Shown: positions 36,557 through 51,206, counted from the stretch's first letter. The stretch: DNA of 64,000 nucleotides from Mycolicibacterium llatzerense (GCF_000878195.1 NZ_JXST01000001.1:186001-250000), one strand, 5' to 3'. Made by a program: numbers and translations. The notes: a model not told the origin generated them from the letters alone.

Positions 36557-37474
36557 TCAGACGGTGCGGCGGATCTCCCGCTCGACCAGCACTCCACCGA
36601 GCTTGTCGGGATTGCGCATGGCGTAGAAGTGGCTGATCTGGCCGTCCTCGATCTCGATCAGGATGATGCCCTCGAGCTTCTCGCCGAGGTACAGCACCAA
36701 CGCCGGGGCGTTGTTGTAGGTCGCGAGGTCGATGCGGGCCTCGGCGTAACCTCCGGCACTGCGGATGAGCCCCAGCACCAGGCGCCCCACCCTGTCGGGT
36801 CCGTACACCGGCCGACGGGCGGCACTGACCTTGCCGTCGCTGTCGGCGGTCCAGGTGACATTCGGAGCCAGCAGCGTCATCAGGCCGTCCAGGTCGCCGG
36901 TCGCGGCCGCCGTCAGGAACTGGGTGGTCACTTCCGCGGACTTTTCGGTATCGGGCGTGAACCGCTTGCGCCGCGCCTGCACATGCTCGCGGGCCCGGTG
37001 CGCCACCTGCCGCACCGCCGCGGTGGATTTGCCTACGGCCCCGGCGATTTCGTCGTAGTCGAACCCGAATACCTCGCGCAGCACGAACACCGCCCGCTCG
37101 TCGGGGCCCAGGGTCTCCAGGACCACCAGCATGGCCATCGAAACCGATTCGGCGAGAACGACATCTGACGAGGCATCGCGCTCGTCGAGCAGCAGTGGCT
37201 CGGGCAGCCATGGGCCGACGTACTCCTCCCGGCGCCGCGCGCCGGCCCGCAATGCGTTCAACGCCTGCCGGGTGACCAACTGGGCCAGATAGGACTTGGT
37301 GTCCCGTACCGTCTCGAGATCGACGTCGGCCCACCGCAGATAACTGTCCTGCAGTACGTCGTCGGCTTCCGTTGCGGAGCCAAGGATTTCGTAGGCGATG
37401 GTGAAGAGCAGCGGCCGCAGGTGGGTGAACCGCTCGGCGTGTTCACCCCCTGCCGCCCCGGCAGCACTGGTCAT
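36557..37474 (-). CDS. sigJ: ECF41-type RNA polymerase sigma factor SigJ
   Basis: 305 residues: sigma-2 domain (RPLLFTIAYEILGSATEADD, DVLQDSYLRW), sigma-4 (RAVFVLREVFGFDYDEIAGA), and a fused SnoaL-like domain (about 185-300). The ECF41 signatures are present: WLPEP in the linker, a DGK-type motif (ADSDGKVSA) and NPDKL near the C-terminus. ECF41 factors have no classical anti-sigma; the extension tunes activity. ATG 37474 overlaps the oxidoreductase stop (ATGA), and an ECF41-type promoter precedes that gene, pointing to autoregulation. Confidence 0.92.
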   Translation of the reverse strand: MTSAAGAAGGEHAERFTHLRPLLFTIAYEILGSATEADDVLQDSYLRWADVDLETVRDTKSYLAQLVTRQALNALRAGARRREEYVGPWLPEPLLLDERDASSDVVLAESVSMAMLVVLETLGPDERAVFVLREVFGFDYDEIAGAVGKSTAAVRQVAHRAREHVQARRKRFTPDTEKSAEVTTQFLTAAATGDLDGLMTLLAPNVTWTADSDGKVSAARRPVYGPDRVGRLVLGLIRSAGGYAEARIDLATYNNAPALVLYLGEKLEGIILIEIEDGQISHFYAMRNPDKLGGVLVEREIRRTV

Positions 37475-38640
37475 GCGGTGACAGCCTCTGCCAGACGCTC
37501 GGCCCGCTTGCCACCCTTCATCACGAACACCGCGCTCGGCTTGTTTGCCGCGCGCCGGATGCCCCACAGCGTGCCCTTGCAGATGGCTTCCTTCAGCTTG
37601 GCGCCGACCCGTCCACCGATGTAGTAGTTCGTCGACGAATCGTCCTTGCGGGCGATCTGGATGGTCGCTGCGTGGCGGCCCAGGCTGGTGCACGATCCGG
37701 CGAACACCGGGTCCAGTGGCGCCGGCTCGGTGCCGGCGATGCGGCTCAGCACGGTGCCCACCGCGGTCACGGTGAGCGGGCTCGAGGCCTGGCAGCTCAT
37801 CCGCAGCGGCTGTCCCGACGGCGCGGCAGCGTCACCGGTGGCCACGATCCGTGGATCGTCGATGCTGGTCAGGGTTTCGTCCGTCAGCAGCCGGCCCAGT
37901 TCGTCGGTGCGCAGCCCGCTGGCGGCGGCCAGCTCCGGGGTGCCGAAGCCGGCGGTCCACACCGTCACGGCGCTGCTGATGAAGCGTCCGTCGGCCAACG
38001 TCACCCGGTTGGCGGTGATGGAGCTGACGTCACCCTCGATGACCGTCACACCCAGCTTGGCGAGGGCCTTGGCCACCGAGCGGCGTGCCGGTGCGCTCAT
38101 CGAAGGTGCCAGCTTGCTGCCGACCAGCACGACGTTGCGGCCGGCCTCGGCGAATTCGGAAGCGGCCTCGATGCCGGTCAGACCGGCGCCGACGACCACC
38201 ATCTGCGCGGACAGCGGCACGTCCTGCAGCCGGGCTGCCAGCCGCTCGGCCTGCTCGAATTCGGCCAGCGGATAGGCGAATTCGGTGGCGCCGGGCACCG
38301 ACGCCGGCACGGCTCCGGTACTGCCGACGGCATAGATCAGGTAGTCGTAGTCCAGGGTGTCCCCGGACGCCAGCTCGACGGTGCGGGTTGCGGCGTCGAT
38401 CCGCGTGGCGGTGTCCACCACCAGGCGCACGTCGTCGGCGAGCAGCGTGTCGTAGCCGACGGTGGCGTCGTAGTTCCCGGCCACGTGCTGGTGCAGGCGG
38501 ATGCGCTCGACGAACTTGGGCCGCGGGTTCACCAGGGTGACTGCCACGTCATCACGCATCCGAACGTGATTGGCCGCCAGCGCACCGGCGTAGCCGCCGC
38601 CGATGACGACGACGCGGTTGGGCTTCTGGTTTCCGGTCAT
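37471..38640 (-). CDS. FAD-dependent pyridine-nucleotide oxidoreductase (NDH-2-like), sigJ partner
   Basis: 389 residues. Two Rossmann motifs: VVVIGGGYAGALAANHVR (FAD) and VVVGAGLTGIEAASEFAE (NAD(P)H); ATG box VTVWTAGFG and FAD-binding DPRIVATGDAAAPSG. The overall form is NDH-2/AIF-like without a clear C-terminal membrane anchor. GGAG lies 9 nt before ATG 38640. ECF41 sigma genes are usually linked to an oxidoreductase or COMM protein thought to be their main target. Substrate unknown. Confidence 0.87.
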   Translation of the reverse strand: MTGNQKPNRVVVIGGGYAGALAANHVRMRDDVAVTLVNPRPKFVERIRLHQHVAGNYDATVGYDTLLADDVRLVVDTATRIDAATRTVELASGDTLDYDYLIYAVGSTGAVPASVPGATEFAYPLAEFEQAERLAARLQDVPLSAQMVVVGAGLTGIEAASEFAEAGRNVVLVGSKLAPSMSAPARRSVAKALAKLGVTVIEGDVSSITANRVTLADGRFISSAVTVWTAGFGTPELAAASGLRTDELGRLLTDETLTSIDDPRIVATGDAAAPSGQPLRMSCQASSPLTVTAVGTVLSRIAGTEPAPLDPVFAGSCTSLGRHAATIQIARKDDSSTNYYIGGRVGAKLKEAICKGTLWGIRRAANKPSAVFVMKGGKRAERLAEAVTA

Positions 38641-38674
38641 CACTGCATCTCCTTCGGGTTGGTTATGCCCTCAA

Positions 38675-38701
38675 GACACCAGCGGCGCCGGGAATGTGAC
38701 A
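38675..38701 (-). promoter_or_regulatory. ECF41/SigJ promoter of the oxidoreductase-sigJ operon
   Basis: Reading the minus strand, TGTCACA (38701-38695), a 16-nt spacer, then TGTC (38678-38675). The published ECF41 target is TGTCACA-N16-CGTC; only the first base of the -10 differs. It lies 35 bp upstream of the oxidoreductase start. Confidence 0.7.
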
Positions 38702-38764
38702 AACCTACCCGCAGATGTGGCCCAGATCACTCGGTACCGGCATCGATCGCGGTCAACGCCCAGG

Positions 38765-40129
<1,365 letters not shown>

Positions 40130-41707
40130 CTACTCCTTGGTCTCCGCTTGGTAGCGGGGAAAAACGCCTTCGGGTGTCGGCAGCACCGTTCCCGGTGCCA
40201 GTCGGGTACCGACGGCGCGGAAGTCCCGCGCCGAGACGTCCTGCCCAAGAAGATCGAGCAGCTTCCCCCCTGATGCCGGCATCACCGGCTGCACCAGCAG
40301 CGCGGCGATCCGGACCGCCTCCAGCGTCGTGTATAGCACCGTGCCGAAGCGGGCCTGGTCCGACTCAGCGGGAGACTTGCGCAGCACCCACGGCTCTTCG
40401 GCCGAGAAGTAGCGGTTGGCCGCGCCCAGCATCAGCCAGATCGCCTCGAGTGCCAGGTGCATGGCCGGCACGTCGTAGTGGCCGCGCACGGTGTCCAGCA
40501 GAGCATCGGCCTGCTTGAGCAACTCGAGGTCGGCGGCGGTGAATTCGCCTGGCTCCGGGACGATTCCGCCGAGGTTCTTGTTGACCATCGACAGCGAGCG
40601 CTGCGCCAGGTTGCCCAGCTCGTTGGCCAGGTCGGCGTTGATCCGGCCGATGATGGCTTCCTCGCTGTAGCTGCCGTCCTGGCCGAAGGACACCTCGCGC
40701 AGGAAGAAGTAGCGCACCTGGTCCAGTCCGAAGGCGTCGATGAGTGCGATGGGGTCCACCACGTTGCCCACCGACTTGCTCATCTTCTCGCCCTTGACGT
40801 TGATGAAGCCGTGCGCGAAAACCCGTTCCGGGAGGGCGATTCCGGCCGACATCAGGAATGCCGGCCAGTACACACTGTGGAACCGGATGATGTCCTTGCC
40901 GATCATGTGCAGGTTCGCGGGCCAGTACCTCTCGAAGGCCTCGCCCGCGGTGTCCGGAAAGCCAACGCCCGTCAGGTAATTCGTCAGCGCGTCCACCCAC
41001 ACGTACATGACGTGCTCGGGGTGGTCGGGGACCGGGACGCCCCAGTCGAACGTGGTCCGCGAGATCGACAGGTCCTTGAGTCCGCCCGAGACGAAGCTGA
41101 CGATCTCGTTGCGGCGCACATCGGGGCCGATGAACTCGGGGTGCTCCTCGTAGTGCGCCAGCAGCCGGTCGGTGTAGGCCGACAGCTTGAAGAAGTAGGT
41201 CTGCTCCTCGGTCCAGGTGACCGGCGTGCCGGTCTCGATGGCGAAGCGGCCGCCGTCCCGGACCTCGGTCTCATCCTCGGCGAAGAAGCGCTCGTCGCGG
41301 ATGGAGTACCAACCCGCGTAGGTGCCGAGGTAGATGTCCCCGGCCTCGTTCATCCGTCGCCAGATCTCCTTGGACGCCTCGTAGTGGTCGGCGTCGGAGG
41401 TGCGGATGAACCGGTCGAAGGAGATGTTGAGCTTCTCCTGCAGGGCCTGGAACACGTCGGAGTTGCGATTGGCCAGCTCGGCTGCCGAGATGCCCTCGGC
41501 CGCGGCGGCCTCGGCCATCTTCTGGCCGTGCACGTCGGTGCCGGTCAGGTAGCGGACGTCGAAGCCGTCGAGCCGCTTGAACCGGGCGATCGCGTCGGTG
41601 GCGATGTACTCGTAGGCGTGCCCGATGTGCGGCGCGCCATTCGGGTAGGCGATGGCGGTCGTGATGTAGAAGGGCCCCTGGGCGCCGGGGGAATTCTGGC
41701 TGCTCAT
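40130..41707 (-). CDS. metG: methionyl-tRNA synthetase
   Basis: 525 residues, class I. HIGH motif [14 protein letters not shown], zinc-less MetG2-type insertion, KMSKS motif as [14 protein letters not shown], anticodon-binding helix region with [17 protein letters not shown]. Counterpart of Rv1007c (metS). ATG 41707. Divergent from tatD with a 25-bp gap containing a symmetric promoter; gdhA follows. Confidence 0.96.
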   Translation of the reverse strand: MSSQNSPGAQGPFYITTAIAYPNGAPHIGHAYEYIATDAIARFKRLDGFDVRYLTGTDVHGQKMAEAAAAEGISAAELANRNSDVFQALQEKLNISFDRFIRTSDADHYEASKEIWRRMNEAGDIYLGTYAGWYSIRDERFFAEDETEVRDGGRFAIETGTPVTWTEEQTYFFKLSAYTDRLLAHYEEHPEFIGPDVRRNEIVSFVSGGLKDLSISRTTFDWGVPVPDHPEHVMYVWVDALTNYLTGVGFPDTAGEAFERYWPANLHMIGKDIIRFHSVYWPAFLMSAGIALPERVFAHGFINVKGEKMSKSVGNVVDPIALIDAFGLDQVRYFFLREVSFGQDGSYSEEAIIGRINADLANELGNLAQRSLSMVNKNLGGIVPEPGEFTAADLELLKQADALLDTVRGHYDVPAMHLALEAIWLMLGAANRYFSAEEPWVLRKSPAESDQARFGTVLYTTLEAVRIAALLVQPVMPASGGKLLDLLGQDVSARDFRAVGTRLAPGTVLPTPEGVFPRYQAETKE

Positions 41708-41716
41708 GTTGCCCCC

Positions 41717-41726
41717 ACCTTAAGGT
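41717..41726. promoter_or_regulatory. palindromic -10 shared by metG and tatD
   Basis: ACCTTAAGGT is a perfect palindrome that presents TAAGGT as a -10 on both strands. On plus it ends 6 nt before the tatD GTG (leaderless); on minus it ends 9 nt before the metG ATG. Confidence 0.6.
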
Positions 41727-41732
41727 GTCGCT

Positions 41733-44739
<3,007 letters not shown>

Positions 44740-44793
44740 GCCTGTCTGACAGGGTTTCTCACCACTTGGTGTTGTGGCCCTCGCCGCGGGCGT

Positions 44794-44799
44794 TACTGT
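44794..44799 (+). promoter_or_regulatory. -10 element of ispE (leaderless)
   Basis: TACTGT ending 6 nt before the ispE GTG, in the 66-bp gap after ksgA. Same spacing as at tatD, rsmI and the metallothionein gene. Confidence 0.5.
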
Positions 44800-44805
44800 C
44801 GTGAC

Positions 44806-45774
44806 GTGTCTGCGTCGGATGGAAACACCGCTTCTGAGTGGGTACCCACGGGTTCGGTGACCGTCCGCGTGCCGGGCAAGGTGAACCTGTACCTCGGTGT
44901 CGGTGACTGCCGCGATGACGGCTACCACGAGCTGACCACGGTGTTCCACGCCGTCTCCCTGTTCGACGAGGTGACGGTCCGCAATGCCGACCTGCTGTCG
45001 GTGGAGATGCTCGGGGACGGCGCCGAGGGGCTGCCGACGGACCACCGCAACCTCGCCTGGCGGGCCGCCGAACTGATGGCCGAGCACGTCGGCCGGGCGC
45101 CCGACGTCGCCATCTCGATCGACAAGTCGATTCCCGTCGCCGGCGGTATGGCCGGCGGCAGCGCCGACGCGGCGGCCGTGCTGGTCGCGATGAACAATCT
45201 CTGGGAGCTGGGCGTGCCCCGGCGGGACCTGCATACGCTGGCCGCCCGGCTGGGCAGCGACGTGCCGTTCGCGCTGCACGGCGGTACCGCGCTGGGGACC
45301 GGCCGCGGCGAGCAGCTGGCGACCGTGCTGGCGCGCAGCACCTTCCACTGGGTGCTGGCCTTCGCCGAGGGCGGACTGTCCACGCCGAAGGTTTTCGCCG
45401 AACTGGACAACCTCCGGGCCGACGCCCGGGACGGGGGGCCGCCTCCGCTGGACGACCCCGAGCCGCTGCTGGCAGCGCTGGCGTCCGGCGACCCGCGCGA
45501 ACTGGCACCGCTGCTGGGCAATGACCTGCAGTCGGCGGCCGTCAGCCTGGACACCGGGCTGCGGCGCACCCTGCGGGCGGGCGTCGAAGCCGGGGCGCTG
45601 GCGGGGATCGTGTCCGGTTCGGGGCCCACGTGCGCTTTCCTGTGTGCCTCCGCGGAGGACGCGGTCGAGGTCGGCACCCAACTTTCCGGCGCTGGGGTGT
45701 GCCGGACGGTACGCGTAGCCAGCGGCCCGGTGCACGGCGCCAGGGTGGTGCCGGCGCCCAGCAAGCAGGCCTGA
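44806..45774 (+). CDS. ispE: 4-diphosphocytidyl-2-C-methyl-D-erythritol kinase
   Basis: 322-residue GHMP kinase of the MEP isoprenoid pathway. N-terminal [16 protein letters not shown] loop [17 protein letters not shown], and C-terminal [16 protein letters not shown] 44806 with an adjacent -10 suggests leaderless translation. Equivalent to Rv1011. The ORF is intact and of family length. Confidence 0.95.
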   Translation: MSASDGNTASEWVPTGSVTVRVPGKVNLYLGVGDCRDDGYHELTTVFHAVSLFDEVTVRNADLLSVEMLGDGAEGLPTDHRNLAWRAAELMAEHVGRAPDVAISIDKSIPVAGGMAGGSADAAAVLVAMNNLWELGVPRRDLHTLAARLGSDVPFALHGGTALGTGRGEQLATVLARSTFHWVLAFAEGGLSTPKVFAELDNLRADARDGGPPPLDDPEPLLAALASGDPRELAPLLGNDLQSAAVSLDTGLRRTLRAGVEAGALAGIVSGSGPTCAFLCASAEDAVEVGTQLSGAGVCRTVRVASGPVHGARVVPAPSKQA

Positions 45775-45820
45775 TCACGGTGTGACTCAGCACTCAATTC
45801 GGCCAACAGTTTGTTAGCTA

Positions 45821-45837
45821 CTTAAGAGTCTCTTAAG
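45821..45837. promoter_or_regulatory. 17-bp palindrome upstream of pks16
   Basis: CTTAAGAG-T-CTCTTAAG, perfect arms of 8 bp. It sits in the 291-bp leader before pks16, which otherwise holds no credible gene. Likely an operator or promoter-overlapping repressor site. Confidence 0.5.
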
Positions 45838-46065
45838 ATGATCGATGGTGTCTGCCAGCGGCCAGGCGTGGAACGCAATGGTTTCTCTCACCGGCGGTGT
45901 CGGTGAGGGATCGAGACGTGCCAGGGCAGCGTCGCCCGCGCACTCGGAGCCATCGATTCGAGATATAACCGCGGCCGAATTGTGCGTGCGCGCCTCTACA
46001 AGTGCGCCCGGCACCGGACGGACTATGGAACGACGGGCAGTGGCGCCTGACCTCAGGAGGTTGTC

Positions 46066-47703
46066 GTGAGCCGATTTACCGACAAGATGTACTACAACGC
46101 ACGTACATCGCAGCGGGGCATGGTCACTGGTGAGCCGCACGAGCCAGTGCGCCACACCTGGGGCGAGGTCCACGAGCGGGCCCGGCGCATCGCCGGTGGC
46201 CTGGCCGCTGCCGGAATCGGTCTCGGCGACAAGATCGGCGTGCTCGCCGGCTACCCGGTGGAGATCGCCCCGACCGTGCAGGGCATCTGGATGCGCGGCG
46301 GCAGCCTCACCATGCTGCACCAGCCGACGCCGCGGACCGACCTGGCCGTCTGGGCTGAAGACACCATGAACGTCATCAGCATGATCGAGGCCAAGGCCGT
46401 CATCATCTCCGAGCCGTTCCTGGTCGCCGCCCCCGTGCTGGAAGAGAAGGGCCTGCTGGTCCTCAAGGTCGGCGACCTGCTGGAAGCCGAGCCCATCGAC
46501 CCCGTCGAGACCGGCGAAGACGACCTCGCGCTGATGCAGCTGACGTCAGGCTCGACCGGCTCGCCCAAGGCCGTCCAGATCACGCACCGCAACATCTTCT
46601 CCAACGCCGAGGCCATGTTCATCGGCGCCGAGTACGACGTCGACAAGGACGTCATGGTCAGCTGGCTGCCCTGCTTCCACGACATGGGCATGGTCGGCTT
46701 CCTCACCATCCCGATGTACTTCGGTGCCGAGCTGGTCAAGGTCACGCCGATGGACTTCCTGCGCGACACCCTGCTGTGGGCCAAGCTCATCGACAAGTAC
46801 AAGGGCACCATGACGGCGGCCCCGAACTTCGCCTACGCGCTCTTCGCCAAGCGCCTGCGCCGGCAGGCCAAGCCGGGCGAGTACGACCTCTCCACCCTGC
46901 GGTTCGCGCTGTCCGGCGCCGAGCCGGTGGACCCCGCCGACGTCGAAGACCTGATCGACGCCGGCAAGCCGTTCGGCCTGCAGCCGTCGGCCATCCTGCC
47001 GGCCTACGGAATGGCAGAGACCTGTCTCGCCGTGTCGTTCTCGCCGTGCAACGCCGGCCTGGTCGTCGACGAGGTCGACGCCGATCTGCTGGCCGCGCTG
47101 CGTCGCGCCGTGCCCGCAGCGAAGGGCAACACCCGTCGCCTCGCCTCGCTGGGCCCGCTGCTGCGTGACCTGGAGGCCCGCATCGTCGACGAGGACGGCA
47201 ACGTCCTGCCCGAGCGCGGTGTCGGTGTCATCCAGCTGCGCGGCGAATCGGTCACCCCCGGCTACATCACCATGGCCGGTTTCCTGCCGACGCAGGATGA
47301 AAACGGCTGGTACGACACCGGCGACCTCGGCTACATCACCGAAGAGCAGAACGTCGTGGTCTGCGGCCGGGTGAAGGACGTCATCATCATGGCGGGCCGC
47401 AACATCTACCCGACGGACATCGAGCGGGCCGCCGGCCGCGTGCAGGGCGTGCGCCCGGGCTGCGCCGTCGCGGTGCGTCTCGACGCCGGTCATTCGCGTG
47501 AGACCTTCGCCGTCGCCGTCGAATCGAACGCCTGGCAAGACCCGGTGGAAGTGCGCCGGATCGAGCATCAGGTGGCGCACGAGGTCGTGACCGAGGTCGA
47601 CGTGCGGCCGCGCAACGTGGTCGTGCTGGGCCCGGGCACCATCCCGAAGACGCCCTCGGGCAAGCTCCGTCGCGCGAACTCGGTGGAACTCGTCACCGGC
47701 TAG
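46066..47703 (+). CDS. pks16: acyl-CoA/acyl-AMP ligase Pks16 (FadD-like)
   Basis: 545 residues of the ANL superfamily, despite the polyketide synthase name carried from Rv1013. AMP loop [13 protein letters not shown] (about 160-172), [14 protein letters not shown] typical of FAAL/FadD proteins, [12 protein letters not shown], adenosine motif YDTGDLGYI and C-terminal Lys in [10 protein letters not shown]. Activates a fatty acid as adenylate. AGGAGG lies 5 nt before GTG 46066. Substrate unknown. Confidence 0.92.
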   Translation: MSRFTDKMYYNARTSQRGMVTGEPHEPVRHTWGEVHERARRIAGGLAAAGIGLGDKIGVLAGYPVEIAPTVQGIWMRGGSLTMLHQPTPRTDLAVWAEDTMNVISMIEAKAVIISEPFLVAAPVLEEKGLLVLKVGDLLEAEPIDPVETGEDDLALMQLTSGSTGSPKAVQITHRNIFSNAEAMFIGAEYDVDKDVMVSWLPCFHDMGMVGFLTIPMYFGAELVKVTPMDFLRDTLLWAKLIDKYKGTMTAAPNFAYALFAKRLRRQAKPGEYDLSTLRFALSGAEPVDPADVEDLIDAGKPFGLQPSAILPAYGMAETCLAVSFSPCNAGLVVDEVDADLLAALRRAVPAAKGNTRRLASLGPLLRDLEARIVDEDGNVLPERGVGVIQLRGESVTPGYITMAGFLPTQDENGWYDTGDLGYITEEQNVVVCGRVKDVIIMAGRNIYPTDIERAAGRVQGVRPGCAVAVRLDAGHSRETFAVAVESNAWQDPVEVRRIEHQVAHEVVTEVDVRPRNVVVLGPGTIPKTPSGKLRRANSVELVTG

Positions 47704-47721
47704 GTTTCGTGCACAGTCATG

Positions 47722-47756
47722 AAAAACCCCGATTTCCTCGGAAATCGGGGTTTTTT
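47722..47756 (+). terminator. rho-independent terminator of pks16
   Basis: Stem AAAAACCCCGATTTCC / GGAAATCGGGGTTTTT with a two-base loop and six T at the 3' side. Starts 18 bp after the stop. A textbook terminator, rare in mycobacteria. Confidence 0.9.
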
Positions 47757-47853
47757 ACGTTTTTCTCGCGGGTGGGGCTGCTCGCTTCGCTGAGCGAAAG
47801 CTGTGAGTGCCGGGTAATCTCGCTGAATTATTGACGAGAGGACCGGCGTATTC

Positions 47854-48276
47854 ATGGGGCGTGTGATTGCGGCTGTGGTGGCGGTGTTCGGCGCGTGCGT
47901 CATCGCCGCGGTGCCGGCTTGCGCTGAAGCTCCAGCGGGCTTGGTCGAGGACACGAATGACATCGCCGCGGCGGTCGGCTCCGGGGTGCGGGGCAGCGAC
48001 ATCGTCGGCTTCTCCGCAACCGGGCCCGACGTCCCTGCTGCCTCCGCAGCGGTGATCGCGGCGTGTAAGCGTGCCGGTGCGGTCCAGTGCACCAGTGACG
48101 AGGTCACCAACGACCGGTTGTGCATCGTCAATGTCAACGCCCCGGAAACCGGCGTGGTGGCCGGCGGTGCCGGACGCACGGTCGAGGAGGCCCGCCAGGA
48201 CGCGTTCAACCGGGCTGCAGCCAACAAGACGCCGCTCGATCCCGATTCCCGAACCTTGGCGTGGTCCTGCCCCTGA
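47854..48276 (+). CDS. small secreted protein of unknown function (140 aa)
   Basis: 140 residues: signal peptide of about 24 residues (MGRVIAAVVAVFGACVIAAV, ending PACAEA), mature domain with four Cys after cleavage (two near AACKRAGAVQCTSD, one in RLCIVN, one in WSCP), suggesting two disulfides. Contains RTVEEARQDAFNRAAANK, a pattern seen in DUF4189-type small secreted domains; I give that only as a resemblance. Own terminator-isolated unit between pks16 and the next secreted gene. Confidence 0.8.
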   Translation: MGRVIAAVVAVFGACVIAAVPACAEAPAGLVEDTNDIAAAVGSGVRGSDIVGFSATGPDVPAASAAVIAACKRAGAVQCTSDEVTNDRLCIVNVNAPETGVVAGGAGRTVEEARQDAFNRAAANKTPLDPDSRTLAWSCP

Positions 48277-48552
48277 ATCGAGTCACGCAGGTGACAACGG
48301 TTGTGAATTCCGTTGTGCGGGATGGTTCCTCGACCATCCGGTGACCTTGCTCACCGGTTTTTCAGAGGTTGCCAGGTCAGCGCAATTCTATGAATCCCTT
48401 ATATGTGAGTTCGTCATGAGTTAATGGCGCGGTCATCTGGCTGAAACATATAGTCGACCTAACATGCGTTATTGGAAGGCGTGTCAGTGGTTTTCAGCCC
48501 GTCGATTACGGACCGGAGACAGACGACCTTCCCCGAATAGTGAGAAGGTGAC

Positions 48553-48816
48553 ATGACTCATCAAAGCAAGCGCAGGATGGTCGCTCTGCTGGTGGGCCTG
48601 GCCTCGGTCAGTGGCATCATGGCGCCTGTTGCAGGTGCCCGCCCGACCTGTCAGGACGCCGGAAGCCTCTCCACCTGCGAGACGAACGGCAGCGTGGCGA
48701 TCAAGGCGACCCCGGGCATCCGCACTCAGGACACCACCCAGAGCTCCCGCGTGGGCGCTCAGGGCCGCCGGAGCTGCTACACCGATGCCGTTGACCGGCA
48801 ACACATCTGCGGATAG
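48553..48816 (+). CDS. small secreted Cys-containing protein (87 aa)
   Basis: 87 residues: signal peptide ending APVAGA (about residue 29), mature ~58 residues with four Cys (PTCQDAGSLSTCETNGSVAI, RRSCYTDAVDRQHICG), probably two disulfides. GAGAAGG lies 5 nt before ATG 48553. Preceded by a 276-bp AT-richer gap with several TANNNT motifs, so it likely has its own promoter. I recognise the CETNGSVAIKA style from mycobacterial secreted hypotheticals only. Function unknown. Confidence 0.8.
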   Translation: MTHQSKRRMVALLVGLASVSGIMAPVAGARPTCQDAGSLSTCETNGSVAIKATPGIRTQDTTQSSRVGAQGRRSCYTDAVDRQHICG

Positions 48817-48838
48817 CTCTGCTGGCGAACCTCCCGCG

Positions 48839-48896
48839 CACGCGGGAAGTACCCGCGTGAGAAAACCCCCAAATTCCTTGGAGTTTGGGGGTTTTC
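48839..48896. terminator. double hairpin between convergent secreted gene and pth
   Basis: First CACGCGGG-AAGTA-CCCGCGTG (48839-48859), then GAAAACCCCCAAA (48861-48873) paired with 48884-48896, ending TTTTC. The A/T flanks on both sides make the second hairpin bidirectional. Confidence 0.85.
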
Positions 48897-48917
48897 GCGC
48901 TTTCTTGGGCAGGTCGG

Positions 48918-49493
48918 CTACCAGGCGTGGACGGTGTTCTGCGCTGCCTCGACGCCGTACTGCAGCAGCAATTCCGTTGCGTCGGAGGCTTGTTCGAGGA
49001 TGGTGCCCAACTCGGGCCGTTCCTTCGAATTGAAGTTCTCCAGCACGAACGCCGCCGGGTCTTGCCGCCCCGGCGGGCGGCCCACGCCGATGCGGACGCG
49101 TTGAAAATCCTTGGTGCCCAAGGCGGAAGCAATGGAGCGAAGACCATTGTGACCGCCCTCGCCGCCACCGAACTTGAGCCGGATGCGGCCGAAGTCGATG
49201 TCCAGCTCGTCGTGGATCACCACGATGTCGGCCGGCTCGACGGAATAGAACTTCGCCAAAGGCCCGATGTGCCTACCGGATTCGTTCATGTAGGTGCGCG
49301 GCTTGGCGAGCACCACGGACCGGCCTCCCAGCCGGCCCGTGGTGACTTCAGCTCCGGATTTCTTGTGCACCTTGAACCCTGCGCCGATGCGCTCGGCCAG
49401 GATGTCGGCAACCAGAAATCCAACGTTGTGCCGCGTTGTTTCGTAGCGCGGCCCAGGATTGCCCAGGCCGACCACCAAAAGCGGTTCGGCCAA
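48918..49493 (-). CDS. pth: peptidyl-tRNA hydrolase
   Basis: 191 residues. [21 protein letters not shown] with catalytic His in [33 protein letters not shown] and GHNGLRSI are complete. Frees stalled tRNAs. Start is TTG at 49493, with GGAG upstream in the rplY end; no ATG or GTG is placed suitably. Six bases separate it from rplY. Equivalent to Rv1014c. Confidence 0.96.
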   Translation of the reverse strand: MAEPLLVVGLGNPGPRYETTRHNVGFLVADILAERIGAGFKVHKKSGAEVTTGRLGGRSVVLAKPRTYMNESGRHIGPLAKFYSVEPADIVVIHDELDIDFGRIRLKFGGGEGGHNGLRSIASALGTKDFQRVRIGVGRPPGRQDPAAFVLENFNSKERPELGTILEQASDATELLLQYGVEAAQNTVHAW

Positions 49494-49499
49494 AGCGAA

Positions 49500-50162
49500 T
49501 TACTCCGACTCGGCAGCGGCCTCTGCGGCCGCCTCGCCCTCGGCAGCAGCCTCGCCCGAAGCGGCCTCTTCGCCGGAGCCCTCGGACTCGAGGTCCTCGG
49601 CGGTCGGCGCCGCGACGACGTTGATGACCAGCACCTCGGGGTCGGTCACCAGCGTGACGCCCGCGGGCAGTTCGACCTGGCCGGCGAGGATCTGAGTACC
49701 GGCCTCGATGCCCTCGACCGACACGGTCAGCGACTCGGGGATCGACTGGACGTCGGCCTCGATCTGGATGGTGTTGGTGTCCTGGGCGACCAGGGTGCCG
49801 GACTGGGCGTCACCCTCGACGACGATGCTCACGTCGACGGTGACCTTCTCGCCACGCTTCACGACGATCAGGTCGGCGTGCTGGATGTTGCGCTTGATCG
49901 GGTGAACGACGACCTGCTTGGTCAGCGCGAGCTGCTCCTTGCCGGCGATGTCGAGGGTCAGCACCGCGTTGGTGCCCGAGTTACGCAGCACGGCAGCGTA
50001 CTCGCGGGCGTTGATCTCGAGGTGCTGCGGCTCGGTGCCGTGGCCGTACAGGACGACCGGCACGCGGCCTTCGCGACGGGCCAGACGCGAGGCGCCCTTG
50101 CCGGTCCGGGTGCGGACCTCAGCGGTCAGATTGTTCGAGGTGGGGGCCGCGTTCTTGGCCAT
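49500..50162 (-). CDS. rplY: 50S ribosomal protein bL25, general stress (CTC) form
   Basis: 220 residues: bL25 domain ([35 protein letters not shown]), a CTC-type C-terminal beta domain, and an acidic Ala/Glu tail of about 35 residues. Binds 5S rRNA. ATG 50162; pth follows 6 bp downstream. The 150-bp upstream gap holds its promoter region, nothing else seen. Equivalent to Rv1015c. Confidence 0.96.
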   Translation of the reverse strand: MAKNAAPTSNNLTAEVRTRTGKGASRLARREGRVPVVLYGHGTEPQHLEINAREYAAVLRNSGTNAVLTLDIAGKEQLALTKQVVVHPIKRNIQHADLIVVKRGEKVTVDVSIVVEGDAQSGTLVAQDTNTIQIEADVQSIPESLTVSVEGIEAGTQILAGQVELPAGVTLVTDPEVLVINVVAAPTAEDLESEGSGEEAASGEAAAEGEAAAEAAAESE

Positions 50163-50312
50163 GTGAATCGCTCCTGATGCCGTATCTACTGGGTGGCACG
50201 GCCAGGGCTGGGATATCAGCGCACATCAGTGCTGTGAAGTTCCCGTCGATAACGGTGGTCCTGGTGGACCTACCCTCGCCGTGATCGTCAGTCAGACTAG
50301 CGGAAACGCCCC

Positions 50313-51182
50313 TCAGAGCGGAAATTCAGTGGCGGTGAGCTGGGCAGACAGGTCCCAGAGGGCGGTCGCGGTGCGTGCTGACCGGCCGGCCGGCTTGATC
50401 AGCTGCGTCGGCCCGGTCGGCCCGCGGAAGCCGAATTTCGGGCCGACGAACGTGTTGCCCGGCAGGTCCTGCGACGCCGCGAACAGCGTCTGCTGGGCGC
50501 CGAAGGCGGCGGGGGTGGCGATCTTGTTGGCGGCGAGCCAGAACTTGTCGCCCAGTTCGTTGCCCGTCTGGCCCTGCAGGTTGGTCGCCGAGTAGCCCGG
50601 ATGCGCGGTCAGCGCGCGCACGGACGAACCGGCCAGCGACAGCCGGCGCTGCAGGTCCTTGGTGAACAGCAGATTCGCCAGCTTCGACTGCCCGTACGCC
50701 AACCATGCCGAGTACGGCCGTGACTTCCAGTTCAGGTCTTTCAGGCTGATGTAGCCCAGCAGGTGCAGCTCGGACGACACCGTGACCACGCGGTCGGTGA
50801 TCTTCGGCAGCAGCAGGTTGGTCAGGGCGAAATGCCCCAAGTGGTTCGTGCCGATCTGGCTCTCGAAACCGTCCTCGGTCAGCGAGAACGGCACGGCCAT
50901 GATGCCGGCGTTGTTGATCAGCACGTCGACCTTGTCGACACCGGCGGCGAACTCACGCACCGAGGCCAGGCTCTGCAGATCCAGGGGCCGAACCTCGACG
51001 TCGCCGGTCATGCCTGCGGCAGCGGTGTCGCCCTTGGTGGTGTTGCGGCAGGCGAGGATGACCTTGGCGCCCACGCGGGCCAGTTCACGGGCGGTGACCT
51101 CGCCGAGGCCACTGTTGGCGCCGGTGACGATGACGGTGCGGCCGGCGAAAGAAGGCAGGTCGGCGGCGGTCCATTCACTCAT
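50313..51182 (-). CDS. short-chain dehydrogenase/reductase
   Basis: 289 residues. Classical extended SDR features: TGANSGLGEVTARELA (TGxxxGxG cofactor loop), RPLDLQSLASVREFA, NNAGIMA, catalytic Ser in TVSSELH and YGQSKLANLL (YxxxK). Resembles retinol dehydrogenase/WW-oxidoreductase-like SDRs. Lies between rplY and lpqT, where M. tuberculosis has no gene that I recall. Substrate unknown. Confidence 0.9.
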   Translation of the reverse strand: MSEWTAADLPSFAGRTVIVTGANSGLGEVTARELARVGAKVILACRNTTKGDTAAAGMTGDVEVRPLDLQSLASVREFAAGVDKVDVLINNAGIMAVPFSLTEDGFESQIGTNHLGHFALTNLLLPKITDRVVTVSSELHLLGYISLKDLNWKSRPYSAWLAYGQSKLANLLFTKDLQRRLSLAGSSVRALTAHPGYSATNLQGQTGNELGDKFWLAANKIATPAAFGAQQTLFAASQDLPGNTFVGPKFGFRGPTGPTQLIKPAGRSARTATALWDLSAQLTATEFPL

Positions 51183-51206
51183 GACCGCGAGCTTAGTGCC
51201 GCAGGG

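Noticed and set aside
45814..46320. 168-codon minus-strand frame upstream of pks16
   Set aside because: Overlaps the pks16 start, no motif; the region is better read as a leader with an operator.
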